This document shows, one piece after another, positions 7,248 through 8,474 of a stretch of 8,474 bases of DNA (its first letter is position 1; each line of letters opens with the position of its first letter). This DNA comes from Clostridiales bacterium (GTDB lineage Bacteria; Bacillota; Clostridia; Monoglobales; Firm-18). The position numbers and the translations under genes were made by a program. The notes beneath the pieces are model-generated. The model was not told the origin of the DNA. It made no database searches and saw nothing but the letters and a program-made list of their open reading frames with translations. Where the stretch lies: assembly GCA_031255355.1 (NCBI GenBank), contig JAIRSR010000016.1:1-8474 (forward strand). The letters are read 5' to 3'.

Positions 7248-8474
7248 ATGAAGTTAAAAGGCTGTACGGCAATACTTATGGCGGCGGTTCTGTTTGTGAC
7301 CGCGCTTCCCGCCGCGTTTGCGGGTACCTTTCCCGACGTGCTGGACAGGCACGGGTGGGCGGCGGCGTATATCGAGGATATGGTGGGGAGGGGCCTGCTC
7401 AAAGGCTACACGGACGGCACCTTTAAGCCGGATAATCCAATCAGTAAGTTAGAGGCGGTGATTCTTGCCGCGCGGATTCTCGGCGTGACGTATGACGAAA
7501 ACGCCGACTTCGTAAAGGCGGCAAATGAAGCGTTTTCCGCTGATTTGGCGGGCTACGACATTCAGTATAAACAAGAAGCCGCCTACCTGCTCTATTGGGG
7601 TGCGCTGAACATCGCCGACTTGCCGGCGTATATCGGCGCGGACGTGAAAAACACCGCCATGCGGCGGTATGAAGTCGCCGTGCTGCTGACCAAAGTAATG
7701 GGCGGGGACCGGGAAGCGCGGAGCGACGCTATGGTTGTGCTGGACTTCGCCGACGACGGGCAGATTCCCGCCGCCGCGAAAGCGTATGTGCAATATATCA
7801 GCAGGAACGGCATTATGAACGGTATGGAAAACAATCAGTTTATGCCGATGACGGACGTGACCCGCGCTATGATGGCGACCATGATGCACCGCTGTGAACA
7901 GGCGATGGACGCGACGGCGGCGGAAGTTACCGTCACTTCGGTATTGCCCGGCGGCAGTTTTACCGCGTCAGTGAGCGGACAAGCCGCCGAGGTGCGGTTC
8001 GACCTTTCGGATGATACCCGCGTCAACGTGGACGGCAAAGCGGCTACAGTCGCCGACCTCAAGGCGGGCTATGATGCGCGGGTGCATTATCAAGGCGAGG
8101 CGATTCGCATGGTAGAGGGGTTGAGCACCAAAACACGCGCCGAAAAATCCGGCGTGATTGCCGCGCTGTCCAACAACAGCGGTGCGCGTGTGATTTCCCT
8201 CAAAACGGCGGGAAGCGACGCGACCGAGCCGTATCCCCTCGCGGAGGATTGCGTGATTTACGTGGATAAGGCGGAAACGATGTTTTCCTCACTGAAAATG
8301 AATTATTACGTCACTGTGTCGGTGAAAGACGGCAAAGCGGTTAGGATTTCCGCAGAAACAAAGGAAACCACCTATTACGGCGCGATTACGGACGTGAACC
8401 TCACCGAAACGCCGCCGGTGATTACGATTACGCAAAAAGACGGCTCTCAGACGGCGTTCGCTCTGACCGAAAAC
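7248..8474 (+). CDS. Secreted SLH-domain protein with tandem beta-modules (3' truncated)
   Basis: The frame runs open for 409 codons from ATG 7248 to the right edge. The product starts with a Sec signal peptide (MKLKGC, hydrophobic core to about 20, cleavage after PAAFA at 25). Three SLH repeats follow: about 27-79 (FPDVLDRHGW...YTDGTFKPDNPIS), 88-151 (divergent) and 165-218 (DFADDGQIP...). These would tether the protein to wall polysaccharide. From about 226 a beta-module repeats: copy 1 at 226-291, copy 2 at 300-370, copy 3 starting at 376. Equivalent segments include NVDGKAATVADLK and YVDKAETMFSSLK, GEAIRMVE and GKAVRISA, and SGVIAAL and YGAITDV. No catalytic signature is visible. It is transcribed away from the minus-strand SLH gene, from its own promoter. 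It may be a relative of gene 1, but their visible parts do not overlap enough to test this. The C6 of LKGC lies before the hydrophobic core, so this is not a lipobox. Confidence 0.88.
   Translation, partial: MKLKGCTAILMAAVLFVTALPAAFAGTFPDVLDRHGWAAAYIEDMVGRGLLKGYTDGTFKPDNPISKLEAVILAARILGVTYDENADFVKAANEAFSADLAGYDIQYKQEAAYLLYWGALNIADLPAYIGADVKNTAMRRYEVAVLLTKVMGGDREARSDAMVVLDFADDGQIPAAAKAYVQYISRNGIMNGMENNQFMPMTDVTRAMMATMMHRCEQAMDATAAEVTVTSVLPGGSFTASVSGQAAEVRFDLSDDTRVNVDGKAATVADLKAGYDARVHYQGEAIRMVEGLSTKTRAEKSGVIAALSNNSGARVISLKTAGSDATEPYPLAEDCVIYVDKAETMFSSLKMNYYVTVSVKDGKAVRISAETKETTYYGAITDVNLTETPPVITITQKDGSQTAFALTEN

Noticed and set aside
7248..7265. Lipobox (LKGC) at the N-terminus of the right-hand SLH protein
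   Set aside because: The cysteine is residue 6, before the hydrophobic segment; a lipobox must follow it. An ordinary signal-peptidase site after PAAFA is better.

Overview
The window looks like chromosomal DNA of a Gram-positive anaerobe of the Bacillota, probably a G+C-rich member of the Clostridia. The grounds are two proteins with Sec signal peptides followed by S-layer-homology (SLH) domains, AGGAGG-type ribosome sites, sigma-A-like promoters and a coding style rich in GCG, GGC and GAC. No phage, transposase, CRISPR, tRNA or rRNA signal was seen. The genus cannot be named from the sequence.

Layout. (1) Positions 1-1700, plus strand: the C-terminal 565 codons of a large beta-rich surface protein whose N-terminus lies off the left edge. 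(2) 1701-3902, plus strand: a GH29 (alpha-L-fucosidase-type) glycoside hydrolase with a beta-rich, propeller-like C-terminal extension. Its GTG start touches the amber stop of gene 1 in the same reading frame. (3) 3903-4083: a convergent intergenic region with a perfect 19-bp inverted repeat and a G+C-rich hairpin that fits a terminator for the minus-strand gene. (4) 6771-4084, minus strand: a complete 895-residue secreted SLH protein, paralogous in its C-terminal two thirds to gene 1. (5) 6772-7247: a divergent control region with candidate promoters for both flanking genes, a 10-bp palindrome and a G+C-rich leader hairpin. (6) 7248 to the right edge, plus strand: the first 409 codons of another SLH protein, with a signal peptide, three SLH repeats and tandem repeats of a small beta-module.

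The region therefore reads as a cell-envelope locus. At least two proteins, and probably three, are exported and held to secondary cell-wall polysaccharide through SLH domains. The GH29 protein has no signal peptide and 18 cysteines, so it looks cytoplasmic and may act on imported fucosylated or related sugars. How it cooperates with the surface proteins, if it does, is unknown. The points most worth a second look are the in-frame TAG-GTG junction between the surface protein and the hydrolase, the altered GH29 sugar-binding motif, and the opposed paralogous surface-protein genes. I found no clearly new multi-gene system.
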